DNA of 64,000 nucleotides from Meconema thalassinum (taxonomy: Eukaryota; Arthropoda; Insecta; Orthoptera; Tettigoniidae), in NCBI GenBank assembly GCA_946902985.2, contig OX336398.1:235208120-235272119 (forward strand). The letters run 5' to 3'. This document shows, one piece after another, positions 32,240-42,985 of this stretch. Numbering within the stretch: the stretch's first letter is position 1; every line of letters begins with the position of its first letter. Made by a program: the position numbers and the translations under genes. A model generated the notes under the pieces. That model saw only the letters and a program-made list of their open reading frames with translations, did not search any database and was not told where the DNA came from.

Positions 32240-32470
32240 TACTAAATGTTTGCTTGTTTTATTCTTATGTCTCAACGTAATCACCAAAACGATTGAAACA
32301 TTTGTCGTATCGTTACATCAGCTTTCCAATCCCCTCCGCAAAAAAATTCTGCCGCCACTGAGGTGGGTACGTCTAGACAGTCTCCTGAAGTGTTTCCTCA
32401 TTGGCGAGGCGTTGCCGCCCAACCATACCTTCAATTCTCGGAAAGGGTGAAAATCATTCAGTGCTGGTTT
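32240..32470 (-). pseudogene. Mariner-like transposase C-terminal fragment
   Basis: The minus-strand frames contain LKVWLGGNASPM, then (with two in-frame stops) EETLQETV, QWRQNFFAEGIGKLM and RYDKCFNRFGDYVET. This is the standard end of mariner-family transposases (FF..GI.KLv.Ry.KC....GDYVEk). Catalytic residues lie upstream and are missing. The relic cannot be functional. Confidence 0.75.
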
Positions 32471-32639
32471 GAACTGAACGGCAGAATTCTTTGAAAATGT
32501 CTATCGTAACGTTGGTACAGTGCGGTCGTGAATGAGTTTCACCTTTTTCACCATGCAGCGCGGTACAGATGGGCTACTGAATGGACCCGACAGAACTCTT
32601 CACAGATGAGTGTCGCATATGTCTCAACCAAAAAATCTT

Positions 32640-33060
32640 CTTTGCCAAGTTCTTTAATTTCAATTGATTTCTCCCAAGTCTTCAAATTTGTCCGGCCTAC
32701 CAATTTTCCCATTTTCTTTTATTAGCACTGTAGACGACTTATCAATATTAGTCATAATTTTGGTGTTCTCAAAAACATATCTAAGGTTCGTCTTCTTTCA
32801 AATGATATAGGCTACCTGCGTACGCGCTGTTTGCATGTTTTCAGAAAGGATTGCAATATTGACCGCAAAGGCCAGATAATTTATATTTATCCCTTTTAAA
32901 TTTCGACCCTGGTCTTATTCCGTGGTGGAATCCTCGTTCATTGATATTTTATTCCCATACTCTCGTTACCTTTACTAGTACACAAAAATAATTGTGGACA
33001 TCCAATCTCCCTGTCTCACACCAGTATTGATAGGAAATTCAATTGATTTCCCCCCATGAT
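32640..33060 (-). pseudogene. LINE reverse transcriptase fragment, degenerate
   Basis: The minus-strand translation gives NTGVRQGDWMS (33040-32985 region) and later VFENTKIMTNI plus GKIGRPDKFEDLGEI (32755-32660), with frame changes between. These are the finger/palm entry (GvrQGD..S) and the post-palm segment (FEkTk.m, G.I.r..kF.yLGEi) of LINE RTs. The FADD-type active site is unrecognisable. Confidence 0.65.
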
Positions 33061-33549
33061 TCTCAGCTTCTTCCACCAAACACATGACTCTCCAGATGCA
33101 TACGTTTTCTGTTCAACAGTCTGGTTCTTTCACCCAACGAACGAAGAATTTCCTTTCATGTCAGGAACAACTTTTAAATAATTTTGGCCCAAAAGTGGAA
33201 CTAACCGTCTAATAGACCGGGTGTAGCCAAAATGGGCAGGTGCTTTTGCTGTAGCAGATTGCTTAAATGGCCTGCGATAGTAATGAAAACAGTTCCCGAA
33301 TCCATAACATACACTTCTACTTTTACGAGTATATAAGACATTCGAACCTCAGTCAGTTCGGTTCATTTACAACTATAATTCATTCCAATTCATTCAGTTA
33401 CAATTTCCGATAACAGATGTCACGCATATCGTCATGCAGACTAAGCTATGTCCGGTGTTTGCCTCGCCAGTGGTGATGAGCTGGGCGACAGGACTACACT
33501 GCTGAGCGGCGATAATCTACTGAGATAAGTAAACATTACAAAATAGAAT
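33061..33549. other. Unassigned sequence, left flank of a retroposon
   Basis: No coding or repeat signal is seen except the target duplication AAATAGAAT at 33541-33549 belonging to the next element. Confidence 0.5.
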
Positions 33550-34295
33550 CCCCCCAGGGGCTCACATCTAGCGGGAAGTGGGTTGCCGACCACGGGACCC
33601 CAGCTGAGTCCGGCATTTCTTCCACTTACTTGTACCGGGCTCCTCTCGGTCTTCTTTCCTGTCGACCTTTTTTGGTCAACTCTTGTTCTCTTCCGACCCC
33701 GACGGTGTTAGGGTATCCGAGGCCTAGGGAGTATCTTCCATTCCCGCCTTAGTTGGCCCTTGTCTCATTTTTCCTGATACTCTCATTCTGTGAGGGGTCA
33801 GCCTTCTTTTTATTTTCCTGTTATCTCCTGCCTTCTGCTCAAGGCCCTCAGGAAGGCGGGGTGTGTGTAGCCCCACCACTTCTGGTGCACCCTGGATATT
33901 GCTACACCCTCAGGGGCTGACGGCTGGTGAGTTCGGGAGTTGGTGATCGCGGGGGATTTCTGAGCTGGGTTCGTTTTTCCCATTTTTCTACTGACTTTTG
34001 GCGGGCCATCTCCTCTTTCCCTTTTCTATCTGCCTTTCAGAGCTCTCCTTCCTTCCAAGTCCCTCAATCCTCATGCTTCGAGTGTTGAGGGCTTTTCATT
34101 TCTTTCTGTCCTTTATTTGCCTCATCCTTTATTTGTTTACCATTTCTTCTTCTAGTCTGTAAGTCTGTAGTTAGTATTAGTTACAGTTTTCATTCTTATC
34201 TTTCATCTTTCACAATCACCCAAACCATTAGGGGCCGATAACCTAGATGTTAGACCCCTTCAAACAACAATTATCATCATCATCATCATCATCAC
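33550..34295 (+). mobile_element. Retroposon X with (ATC)n tail and 9-bp target duplication
   Basis: The unit starts CCCCCCAGGGGCTCACATC and ends in (ATC)n after GACCCCTTCAAACAACAATT. The nine bases AAATAGAAT occur directly before it (33541-33549) and after it (34296-34304), so it is a retrotransposed copy. It has no long ORF. Parts recur on the minus strand at 44735-44995 (3' part) and 45555-46030 (5' part). It is either a long SINE or the 3' UTR of a LINE; the many conserved stops favour non-coding. Confidence 0.85.
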
Positions 34296-34304
34296 AAATA
34301 GAAT

Positions 34305-34997
34305 TTCTAGTGCAAGGTATGTTTGTTAATATTCATTTTATTTATTTATTATATTGTGTTATTCTAAATTGTATAGCCTACACGTGCATAATACCATTTA
34401 TCACGTAATTCATAGAACCTTTAAGATAAAACAAACCAACTCAAATTGCGAATCGTAGTTCGAATATATTAGTGTTAAATGTAAACCTCTACACAGTGAT
34501 TAGATCTGATGATGGTTGCTTGAGGGCCGAAATGTGTTATCCTAAATTGCCCATTATAACAGGGATAATGAACTAATACATGTTATTATTTCAAGGAGTG
34601 TATATACATATGTTATACTTTGTACCCCGCAAATTCATGTTGACCGATTGAAGAGCCACTACAGAGGCGTGAAAATTATCAGAAACGACGTCAGTTTTCC
34701 AAAATTGCCTTTCTACTTTTCAGCTTAATACACTTAATATGTTTGCAAGGCGCTGAAATTACTTCAAATGTTTAACTAAGATTCCTAATTATATTTTCTT
34801 TTAAGAAACTCAAAGGATAAGGTTATTTTAGAATTTCCAATGACAGGAGAGCAAAGCCACATTTGGTTTTGATTACTTCAATGAACTTTTCCTGTGCATT
34901 TAGAGCTTAGGGTTTTGTAGTCATTTTACTGATGATACGCTCTTGAACTATTCAAAGATTCATGAACTATGGATTAAAATCTCCTGACTTAGAGGGT
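34305..34997. other. Unassigned sequence
   Basis: No coding region is seen. GATCTGATGATGGTTGC...GGGCCGAAATG near 34505 is of a form seen in several insect repeats, but I have no second copy here. Confidence 0.4.
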
Positions 34998-35328
34998 AAA
35001 TTCCAAAAACAAAGAAAAAAATAGGAATCCGGCCAAGCTGAGGAATCCGTCGGAATCCCCAATTCTGAAAGTTTCCAGACGCAATTCCTTATGGGAAAAG
35101 GTGTACGTCCATGGGGGGGGGGGGGGGACACATTACTCAGTAGGGTAACAAACTATGCCAGCAGTTGGTCAATAAAATGATTTTGAATAAAAAAATGGTG
35201 ACTGATATAAATTCTTAATTAGATTCTAATGATAATTTGCACACCTCTATAACTGGTTCTTTCACGAAAGCCCTTCAATTCGAGGATACCTTTCACAGTG
35301 AAAGGAGGAGGAATGATGAGAAAGGGAA
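34998..35328 (+). repeat. Left arm of a ~310-330-bp long inverted repeat
   Basis: GGCCAAGCTGAGGAATCC, TTTCCAGACGCAATTCC and CAGTTGGTCAATAAAATG here recur inverted at 36364-36674. The left arm carries a run of about 13 G at 35115, absent from the right arm. Between the arms lie SINE 3 and SINE 1 copies. Confidence 0.88.
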
Positions 35329-35360
35329 CAGCAATAATACACTAAGAAAGAAGAAAGCAA

Positions 35361-35580
35361 GTTTTACTTTCTCTGACTCCCAAGCAAGTTGTCCCCTGCT
35401 GTTCGTGCACCATTTATCTGGGCAAAGTGCAGCCATTTCTCCAGAGCAGTATTAGATTCTGGGTAATGAGGGGTGCTATGGGAGAGGGGAGGGGGGGGGG
35501 GGGGCGCAAACAAATTTATTTTTGGGACGTTACCACCCCCTCAACCCTCTTAGCGACAATACAACACACACCAGAACAGC
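35361..35580 (+). repeat. Interspersed repeat shared with 42375-42590
   Basis: GTTCGTGCACCATTTATCTG, GCAAAGTGCAGCCATTTCTC and GGGTAATGAGGGGTGCTA recur inverted near 42375-42590. It continues directly from the left arm above, so arm plus this segment is probably one element of about 580 bp, of which the right arm at 36364-36674 is a truncated opposite copy. A long G run lies near 35490. Confidence 0.8.
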
Positions 35581-35644
35581 AACATTACCACTCTCGAACG
35601 TATTAGAATAAATATAACATCAGTCCAAAGACTGTCCAGGTTTA

Positions 35645-35812
35645 AGGGGCGTGGTCAAGCTGTTGGCCTCTCACCAAGGTGATTCCCGATCAATGCATGT
35701 GAGATTTTCGATGTAAAATGCCATGACCTGTGGTTCGGAATCCACGTCAAAAGGAGGTCCCGTGGCTCATGATCTCAAGATTAACGGCCACGTTAAACTA
35801 CAAATTTCTTTC
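35645..35812 (+). mobile_element. SINE family 3, damaged head
   Basis: GGGGCGTGGTCAAGCTGTTG followed by GATTCCCGATCAATGCATG corresponds to the heads at 28.2 and 55.8 kb, but about 13 bp around the B box are missing. It is therefore unlikely to be transcribed from its own promoter. Confidence 0.8.
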
Positions 35813-35817
35813 CGCCC

Positions 35818-36165
35818 TTAGCGGCTTTGGTGGAGTAGTCGCTAGAATACTGAGCTTGAGCTTGTATGCACAAGATTGCGGGTTTAAACCCGGCCGAAGT
35901 CGTCGGATTTTTCAAGAGCTTTAAAAATCCCTCAGTATGCCTTCCTTCGGAGGGGAAGTAAAACCGGCGGTCCCATGTCATAGATTTATGGCGTGTAAAA
36001 GAATCTTCCACTCCACTAGGTGAGTTTGATAACACTATATTTGTTCCAACGTTCGCCGCCAGGTGCATACTGCGATGGCATCTAATAGCCAAGTCCGCAG
36101 CTAGGTGTCGTGGACGGTAGCATTTGGTAGCAAAAGTAGTAACTACTTGAAAAATTCATCGTCTG
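35818..36165 (+). mobile_element. SINE family 1, 3'-truncated
   Basis: GCGGCTTTGGTGGAGTAGTC (A box), GCGGGTTTAAACCCGGCC (B box) and CAGTATGCCTTCCTTCGG match the copy at 17117. It ends in the middle of the body after GTAGCAAAAGTAGTAACTAC. Confidence 0.85.
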
Positions 36166-36363
36166 CAGTCCTTCTACCTAAATCACAGATAACACACACT
36201 AATACAGTCATCACAATTAACACCGGTTATCAGATAAATTCAACACACACCCAAAGTACACGGGGCTACATGACCAAGTTCTCGCAGCCCCTATCCTAAG
36301 AAACCAACCATCCTTCTGTCCTTATCCAGGTTTAACAATAGCCATTAAGAATTCTGAGACTAA

Positions 36364-36674
36364 TTTCATCATTCCTCCTCTTTTCTCTGTGGAAGGTTTC
36401 CTAGAATTGAAGGGTTTCGTGAAAGAGCCAGTTACAGGGGTGTGCAAATTATTTGAATCAATCATGGAATTTAAACCAGTGACCATTTTTATTCAAAATA
36501 ATTTTATTGACCAACAGCTGGCATCTATTTTAACCCTACTTAGTAATGTTCCCTCCCCATGGACGTGCACCTTTTACCATAAGGAATTGCGTCTGGAAAC
36601 TTTCAGAAATGGGGATTCCGAGGGATTCCTGAGCTTGGCCGGTTTTCTATTTTTTCGTTGTGTTTGGAATGTAA
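36364..36674 (-). repeat. Right arm of the long inverted repeat
   Basis: This is the inverted partner of 34998-35328 (see GGATTCCTGAGCTTGGCC at 36631). Differences are frequent, so the pair is not a recent duplication. Confidence 0.85.
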
Positions 36675-36689
36675 CCTCTACGTGTTATC

Positions 36690-36815
36690 ACAAAGTATGG
36701 GGAAATTAAACGGGTCAATACATATAAGTATCTCGGTGAGGTAATCCAACAAACTGGACTGGCAGAAGAAGCCATCAATGACAGTATCTGGGAAATAAAC
36801 CGGGCGTTCCACATG
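36690..36815 (+). pseudogene. LINE reverse transcriptase fragment
   Basis: The plus-strand translation YGEIKRVNTYKYLGEVIQQ then INDSIWEINRAF matches the LINE segment G.ikrV..YkYLGEvI after the RT palm. It is short (about 40 codons), and the rest of the element is not seen. It lies between the inverted repeat arm and the Tigger element. Confidence 0.6.
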
Positions 36816-37190
36816 ACGTCCTCCCCCATGGTCTGGAAACTTGACGTGGTGGGGATGCTTGTGTGTCCAATGCATGTGGGAGCTTCGGCTCCTGGCAGGG
36901 TCGTCCATGTCGGTAAGGTTGAGGGTGAGAGACCAGACTACACCATGATGGTGGGTAGCAGCGTCATCAGTAAGTTAATTCCAGGCGGAGCTGTAATTCA
37001 GTACAGTGAAACTTGGATAATTCGAACCTCAAGGGACCAGAAAAAAATTCGAATTATCCAAAAATTCGAATTATGAAAGTTCTTTGAAAAGGGTAGAGAG
37101 AATATTCAAATTCAAATTTTCCGGTTCCCTTAACCTTTTTCGGCCTTTGCCACTCTCATTTTCATAACCGAGAATTTTGTCTTTATTTTT

Positions 37191-38708
37191 AGCCTATTTT
37201 CAATTTTGAAAAAATAGGCTTATGAGATCACCTTTTGTCCGTGTGTGTGTGCGTGTGTGTATGTGATTCGTGTGTGTGTGTCCCCCTAATAAAATCTAAA
37301 CGGCTGGAGCGATTTCAATGAAACTCGGTAAGTTCATAGCACTATTCCCTGCGACCCCGACCGTGCCCTTCAAATTTTGTTACGACTCACCAATCCAACA
37401 TGGCAGCTGTGCGAAATATTTCACCAGCATTCAATATCTCCGATACTATTACCGATATTACCCTGACATTTTGTATGGTGATAAAGAAAACTACTATAAG
37501 TTCATTTATGTGACCTTTGAAAATCTGGTAACAACTAAACGAACATGGCGGCCAAGTGAAGTTGCGACTTTAAATAGACGTTTCTCGCGATTTAACCAAC
37601 CAAACGCAATAAAACTTGGTACAGCAAATGTATATATACATTGTAATGCACCGACATCTAACTTCGTTCAATTGTTTACATAACCACAAGATGGCGGATG
37701 TGCGAAATATTTCACCGGCATTCCATATCTGTGAAACTATTAGCGGTATCTCCCTGAAATCTTTTACGGAGATAAAGGGCACTACGGAAGACCATCTATA
37801 AGACTTTCAGAAACCGGTTAACTACGAAACGAACATGGCAGCCAAGCGAAGTTGAACATTTTAAATAGACCTTTCTCGCGATTTAATGTTCCAAACGCAC
37901 TGAAATCTGGTACAGGAAATATTTATACACATTGTAATGCACTGGTATCTAATTTAGTTCAATTGTTTACATAACCTCAAGATGGCGGATGTGCGAATTT
38001 TAAAATTAAGTTTTTATTTCTTGTGATGTAGTCATGCGATCGAATTGAAAGTTTGAATATTGAACCTACGCAATAATTTTCCTTTAATGGTACACGACTC
38101 TATGGCCTATACATTTAACAATTCAACATGGCGACCATCCAAAATATTTAGTCGGCTCGGAATATCTACGAATCTATTATAGCAATCAAACTGAATTTCT
38201 TAATGTTCATAGGGGCTATGAACTTACGTTCACCTATAGGACTTTAAATAACTTGGTGTTCACAAATCCAACATGGAGGCGACGCGAAATATAAAAATTC
38301 ACATGGACGTTTCTCGCAATTTAACCATCTGAGTGTAGTGAAACTTGGAACAGTAAATCCTTATACGAATGGTAATCCACTGGCATCTAATTTATTTCAA
38401 TTGTTTCCATAACCTCAAGATGGCAGCTGTGCGAAATTTTAAAATCTCCTTGTTACTTCTTGTGTCTTAATTATGCGATTGTAGTTTGAATACTACACGT
38501 ACACAATAATCTGCATGTAACAGTACATAACTCTAGGACCTACATATATAAAATCCAACATGGCGACCATCCGAAATTTTTAGTCGGTTCTCAATATCTA
38601 CGAATCTATTACAGCAATCAAACTGAAATTGTGTATGTTGCTAGAGGCAAATAACATAAGTAAGATATATGAAAATAGGTTGTATAGTTCTTCACGGAAC
38701 TACTTGTT
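37191..38708 (+). mobile_element. Helentron-like non-autonomous repeat, copy E (subfamily 2)
   Basis: It opens AGCCTATTTTCAATTTTG followed by the perfect partner AAAAAATAGGCT, then TATGAGATC and a GTGTGT run. It closes AATAGGTTGTATAG and CACGGAACTACTTGTT. Ends match subfamily 1, yet the interior is unrelated: modules with AACATGGCGG, ACCTCAAGATGGC and CTTGGTACAG. It sits in a T-rich site in the Tigger transposase region. 1-812 and 41080-41575 are related copies. Confidence 0.82.
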
Positions 38709-38711
38709 TTA

Positions 38712-38860
38712 GGTATGTAGACAACATGTTTGGAGGAATCCCGAAAGCCTTTGCAATTTCAGATTTTTTCCTTCATTCTCTTTTCCACTTCTTTAATCAC
38801 CGCTATTTTCTCCGCCAAAGTCAAAGTTTTGTATGGAACCCGAGGATTTGATGACGACAT
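38712..38860 (-). pseudogene. Tigger/pogo transposase N-terminus (CENP-B-type HTH)
   Basis: From ATG at 38860 the minus strand reads MSSSNPRVPYKTLTLAEKIA then VIKEVEKRMKEK, and after a 1-bp frame change SEIAKAFGIPPNMLSTY. This is the psq/CENP-B helix-turn-helix at the start of Tigger and jerky proteins. It is cut by Helentron-like copy E directly after this domain. DDE residues are absent. Confidence 0.82.
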
Positions 38861-39360
38861 CTTAGCTCTGTACACACACTTTAAAACACAGGCAAAACCA
38901 AACTTCTAAACAACAACCACAAGTCTAATCAGACCACTCAGCACGCACTTCCAGACAGGTGTAAGGAATGACACTGTTATGAGTTATGAGATGTGGAGCA
39001 TTGCAAAACAATGGCAGGGGGAGGGGTTGGGCATTGACCTCGGAAGGAGCGCCGCAGGCGTGTTGTTAGTCATGTAGGCAAAACCATCGAGTAGGGGCCA
39101 CATGATACGTCGTTTTTCAGGAATTCCTGACCCAAATGTTAGGTTTCCGATCGGCTTTTTACTCGTAAAATCTTCGAATTATCAAAAATATAATTCGAAT
39201 CAACCACGATTTTTTAGCATTGATTGTATATAAAATGCTAGAGACCGAGAGAAAAATTCGAATTAAAGAAGATTTCGAATTAGCCACGTTCCACTGTATT
39301 ACGGTTGGAAAACTGCGGGGGGTCGTGTTCAGTCCTTAAGGTGGCAGCCCTACCAGAAAA

Positions 39361-40114
39361 CTAGGACTAGCGCTTAGAGACAGCCCAGCGGGGATAACGA
39401 AGCAACCCGAATATTCACGACCGCAACCGATTATTCATCCCCCTGCACGATCTTTCGACACGCACCGAGACAGACCAGCGCAGCGGGCCAAACCGAACGT
39501 ACCCGAAACTACACAACCTAGACCGATCATCAGGGCTAGGATTTTTATATAAATACATATTCCTTCCCCTTGATTATACATAACTAAAAATGAAAAATGT
39601 CCATTAATTAGAACCTTACCTATCATCTAATTACATTTTTTTGTTACATATTTTACATATTTGATCAAAATGACATTTTTAACATAACTTTACTTGATTT
39701 ATTTAAAATTGCATATCCTGTCTCTTACTGTAAAAGAAAAATATTTTTTCGCAAGTGAATTATATTTGTTCACTAGAAACTCAGGTTCATGAAACGGATT
39801 TTCCAAGCAATTCATAAGCTGTTGAGAAAGGGCACGGGAAGATATTAGAGAAGATAAGGGGATGGACACCGTTCCAGAGACTCAGCGGCTGTTGTCCAGT
39901 GAGTGCCTGAGACTCTAAGAATTAACGCACAGAACAACAAATCAAGCGATTATTCACAGAACAAATAGCCCGTCGATAAACAAAAGAAACATGGCTGCCC
40001 AAGGATCATGCCCCCCTTGATCTGTCTGGAAGAGGTTGGCTGATCGGTTATATTCGTGAGCATTCGGGTCACTTTGTTAGCCCCGCTGGGCTCTCTCTAA
40101 GCGCTAGTCAACTA
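39361..40114. mobile_element. MITE-like element with ~60-bp inverted ends
   Basis: CTAGGACTAGCGCTTAGAGA, CAGCCCAGCGGGG and ACCCGAATATTCACGA (39361-39420) are inverted at 40053-40114. The interior of about 630 bp has no coding signal. I find no clear target duplication. Superfamily unknown. Confidence 0.8.
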
Positions 40115-40227
40115 GGAAGCTGTGGGCTAATAACTCGCACTCTCCGAAATTGTTTATTATTAAATAAACTGGAAAGAATGAAAACCGGACGGATCTCATG
40201 TTAACAACTTTCGGCACGAAAAGGAAG

Positions 40228-40640
40228 ACATGAATAGGTTTCTGGAATGTGAGGACTCTGGGTGAGAGTAGTAGGCTGAGGCAGGTGACCAGAGAAATTA
40301 TCTCGTATAAACTTGATCATACGAGAGATGTATTCTGGTTATGAATGTCAAGTCCTGCATGAGGGTCAGCTAACCCAGCCATTGACCATCCAGGCTGTAG
40401 TACGACAAGGTTGTACGGAGGAAGTGGAGACGGATTGGGCATACTCTACGGGAACAGAATGATGCAGTAGAAAGGGGAGCTCTGGACTGGAATCCGCAAG
40501 GTGCTCGGAGACGGGGAAGACCAAGGAAGACATGGAAACGCACCATTGAAGAGGAGGCCAGAAGAGCTGGAAAGACTTGGAGGGAAGTGAAGAACTTGGC
40601 AAAAAACAGAGCCCGATTGAAATCATTCTTGGATGCCCTA
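40228..40640 (+). pseudogene. LINE ORF2 with internal deletion (endonuclease start joined to C-terminal tail)
   Basis: At 40238 the plus strand reads FWNVRTLGESSRLRQVTREI, the first motif of LINE apurinic-type endonucleases (GTWNVRTL...). About 150 bp later it reads WNPQGARRRGRPRKTWKRTI then EEEARRAGKTWREVKNLAKN, the C-terminal GRPr.TW...W.e...lA.nR motif. The endonuclease body and the whole reverse transcriptase are missing, so a large internal deletion is the simplest reading. The tail ends FLDALRSE near 40650. Confidence 0.75.
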
Positions 40641-40650
40641 CGGAGCGAAA

Positions 40651-41080
40651 GTAAATCAGTAAGTCCACATGACGTAAAATATCTGTACTAAGAAGGCGTT
40701 TAGTATAGGTGCCAAGCTTAGGCACTATAGCACGGTGCTTCAGTGTAGACGAGGACAAGAGGATAAATTATTCAAAAGGGAACGAAGGGCATTACGGAAG
40801 ATTTTAGACATCAGATAGTTTGATGACTAGGTACGATCGAATTCCTATGAACAACTATTAATACTCTAATAAATAAATAAATAAATAAATATTCACAAAA
40901 TACAAAGAGATTTTTTTTTTTCAAAACACAGAAGACGCATTCAAAAACATTGCCACATTAATTTGATATTTTTCCAAAGAAGCTGCAAATCATCGAAATC
41001 ATAACGACCAATGTATTTGATGATAATAGCATTTGAAAACATAACGTCTTTTCACTAACGTTTTCCTACTCCATAGAAAC
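40651..41080. other. Unassigned, probably LINE 3' flank
   Basis: An (AAAT)n run at 40866-40890 may be the tail of the deleted LINE. Otherwise I see nothing here. Confidence 0.4.
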
Positions 41081-41575
41081 ATTCATTATTCAAACGTTGA
41101 TTTAGATCGCCTGATTAGAACACAAGAAATAAACAATTAATTTTAAAATTTTGCACAGCCGCCATCTTCAGGTTATGCAAACAATTAAAATAAATTAGGT
41201 GTCAGTGAATTATAATTTGTATAGTCATTTCCTGTACCAAGTTTTATTGCCTTCGGAAGGTTAAATCGCGAGAAAAGTCTATTTCAACTTCGCTTGGCCG
41301 TTTTGTAGTCTTAGAAAGTTACGTAGGTGAACATCTTGTAGTGCCCTTTATTACCGTACAAAATTGCAGGGTGATATCGGTAATAATTTGCCAGTGAAAT
41401 ATTTCGCACAGCCGCCATGTTGGATTCGTGATACGTAACATGATTTGAAGGGCATGGTCGGGGTTTGTCAAAATAGTGCTATGACCTTACCGAGTTTCAT
41501 TGAAATCGCTCCATCCGCTTAGAAGTTATTAGGGGACATACACACACAAAAGGTGATCTCATCAGCCTTTTTTTT
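41080..41575 (-). mobile_element. Helentron-like repeat, copy G (subfamily 2, truncated)
   Basis: The minus strand begins near 41575 with an AAAAGGCTGATGAGATCACC version of the family start and continues through CCCCGACCATGCCCTTC and CAACATGGCGGC, matching 37200-37420 and part of 38400-38480. Both terminal hairpins are degraded and the CTTGTT end is missing. Confidence 0.7.
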
Positions 41576-41740
41576 CTTAAATGAAAATGTGCTAATAGCA
41601 GGTAAGAAGTGGACAGAAGTGAGATAGAGGATGCAAAGTGAACATATGAGAGGTTTTTGGCAAGAAAGAGACAGGGAAAAAGCAACGAAAATTGATTGTG
41701 TTATAACGCTATTCTTAAGGGGAAATTAACGAAAATAATA

Positions 41741-42126
41741 GCTTGCCACGGTGGGTGAGCTTGCAGGTTCGCTCCTGGCCTTGGTAAGTGTTTTTTTTTT
41801 TTGAAAGGCGACAAAAATCACGACATGGATGTCATACGTTGTTGGCATGTTAAAGAACCCACTTGAATTCAGTAGGCCGTGTTCAATGGCAAAATTAATC
41901 ACGGGATTTTCCGCCAAAACAAAGTTCCTCCATTCTCTACTAGAAAGCGCTGTAGTGTCAAGGAGCTTAGATATCTAACCTCCTTGACTTTCATAGCGTT
42001 CAAAGGAAGGACGAAATTTGACATGCAAGCTGCCCTCTGGGTGTCAATTAACAAAGCTTGCACCCGGCATCCGAGGCCATACGATATTATTATTATTATT
42101 ATTATTAATATTATTATTATTATTGA
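41741..42126 (+). mobile_element. SINE family 2, internal head deletion
   Basis: GCTTGCCACGGTGGGTGAG joins directly to CTTGCAGGTTCGCTCC, about 30 bp shorter than the head at 46159, so the A-B box spacing is lost. The body and the (ATT)n tail (42082-42126) are complete. Confidence 0.85.
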
Positions 42127-42374
42127 CGAAAATAATAATAATAATAATAACACATCCATCATTCGATAGCTCTCAGTATTGTGAAGGTTTTCATACATTT
42201 TTTTGAGTAACTGAGAGGCTTCTAGTAGAAATTTAAGAACACATTTTGGAAACTTAATCCCAAAATCATCCAGTCTCTGGTGTGAGCCTCAGAATGGATG
42301 AGATGTGACTGGAACCCAGGACTTTCGGAAAACATCACTAAGCATGTAGAACGTAACGCAGAGAATGGTAATGT

Positions 42375-42590
42375 TGGTGTTGTATTGCCGCTAAGAGGGT
42401 GGAGGGGTGGTAATGTCGCTTTGCCAGTCTAAATTTGTTTGCGACCCCCTCCCCCGTCTTAGCACCCCTCATTACCCAGGATCTAACACTGCTCAAGAGA
42501 AATGGCTGCACTTTGCCCAGATAAATGGTGCACGAACCACAGGGGACAACTTGCCGGAGAAAGGAAAACTTTCACTTCTTTCCTTCCTTC
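42375..42590 (-). repeat. Interspersed repeat shared with 35361-35580
   Basis: CTTAGCACCCCTCATTACCC and CAGATAAATGGTGCACGAAC are inverted versions of the 35.4-kb copy. No flanking duplication is seen. Confidence 0.8.
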
Positions 42591-42911
42591 CTTGTTTCTT
42601 TGTGTGTGATTGCTGTTCCCCCTTTACCGTGCCCTTGAGTTCCCAATATATTTATCTGTCATCCCTCACCGCTTCATCCTCCACCCCACTTCCTTGATGC
42701 ATTTCATATTTCCGCTTCCTTCCCCCCTCTGCTTTCGTGTTAATTGCTTTTCTTGCGCTGCTACTTTCTGAGATGTGTTTTTCTTTTTTATTGCTCGACT
42801 TTTCTCCCCCTTGTTGCAGCAATTTCCTTTGTTTTTTTCTTGTGTAGTGGCAGGATTGTCTCACATATTTCTGTTGTTTTATTTATAGTGTGATAATTAG
42901 GTTTGGGATTG
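42591..42911. other. Unassigned pyrimidine-rich sequence
   Basis: CTTTCCTTCCTTCC-type and C/T-rich DNA with no coding signal. Confidence 0.4.
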
Positions 42912-42985
42912 GCTGCATTGCGCAGCGGTAACGTCCTCGCCTGCTGTGCCCAAGGTTCAAATCCTTTATCATGCTCTACATTCCT
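42912..42985 (+). other. tRNA-like head, probably a SINE start
   Basis: GCATTGCGCAGCGGTAACG and CCAAGGTTCAAATCC, about 30 bp apart, look like A and B boxes. A full acceptor stem is absent, so this is not a tRNA gene. It is followed within 60 bp by the tail of SINE 1 in the opposite direction. Confidence 0.5.

Larger units (their letters stand above)
37004..39296 (-). mobile_element. Tigger/pogo DNA transposon relic with TA target duplication
   Basis: The left end CAGTGAAACTTGGATAATTC and the right end TTCGAATTAGCCACG...CCACTG are inverted repeats, flanked by TA at 37002 and at 39297. AATTCGAATTAT-type palindromes lie inside each end. A minus-strand transposase start is present at 38712-38860. 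More than half of the length (37191-38708) is a Helentron-like copy inserted later, and the rest of the transposase is missing. Confidence 0.85.

Noticed and set aside
37318..37683. 121-codon plus-strand frame
   Set aside because: Within Helentron-like copy E, with no domain.
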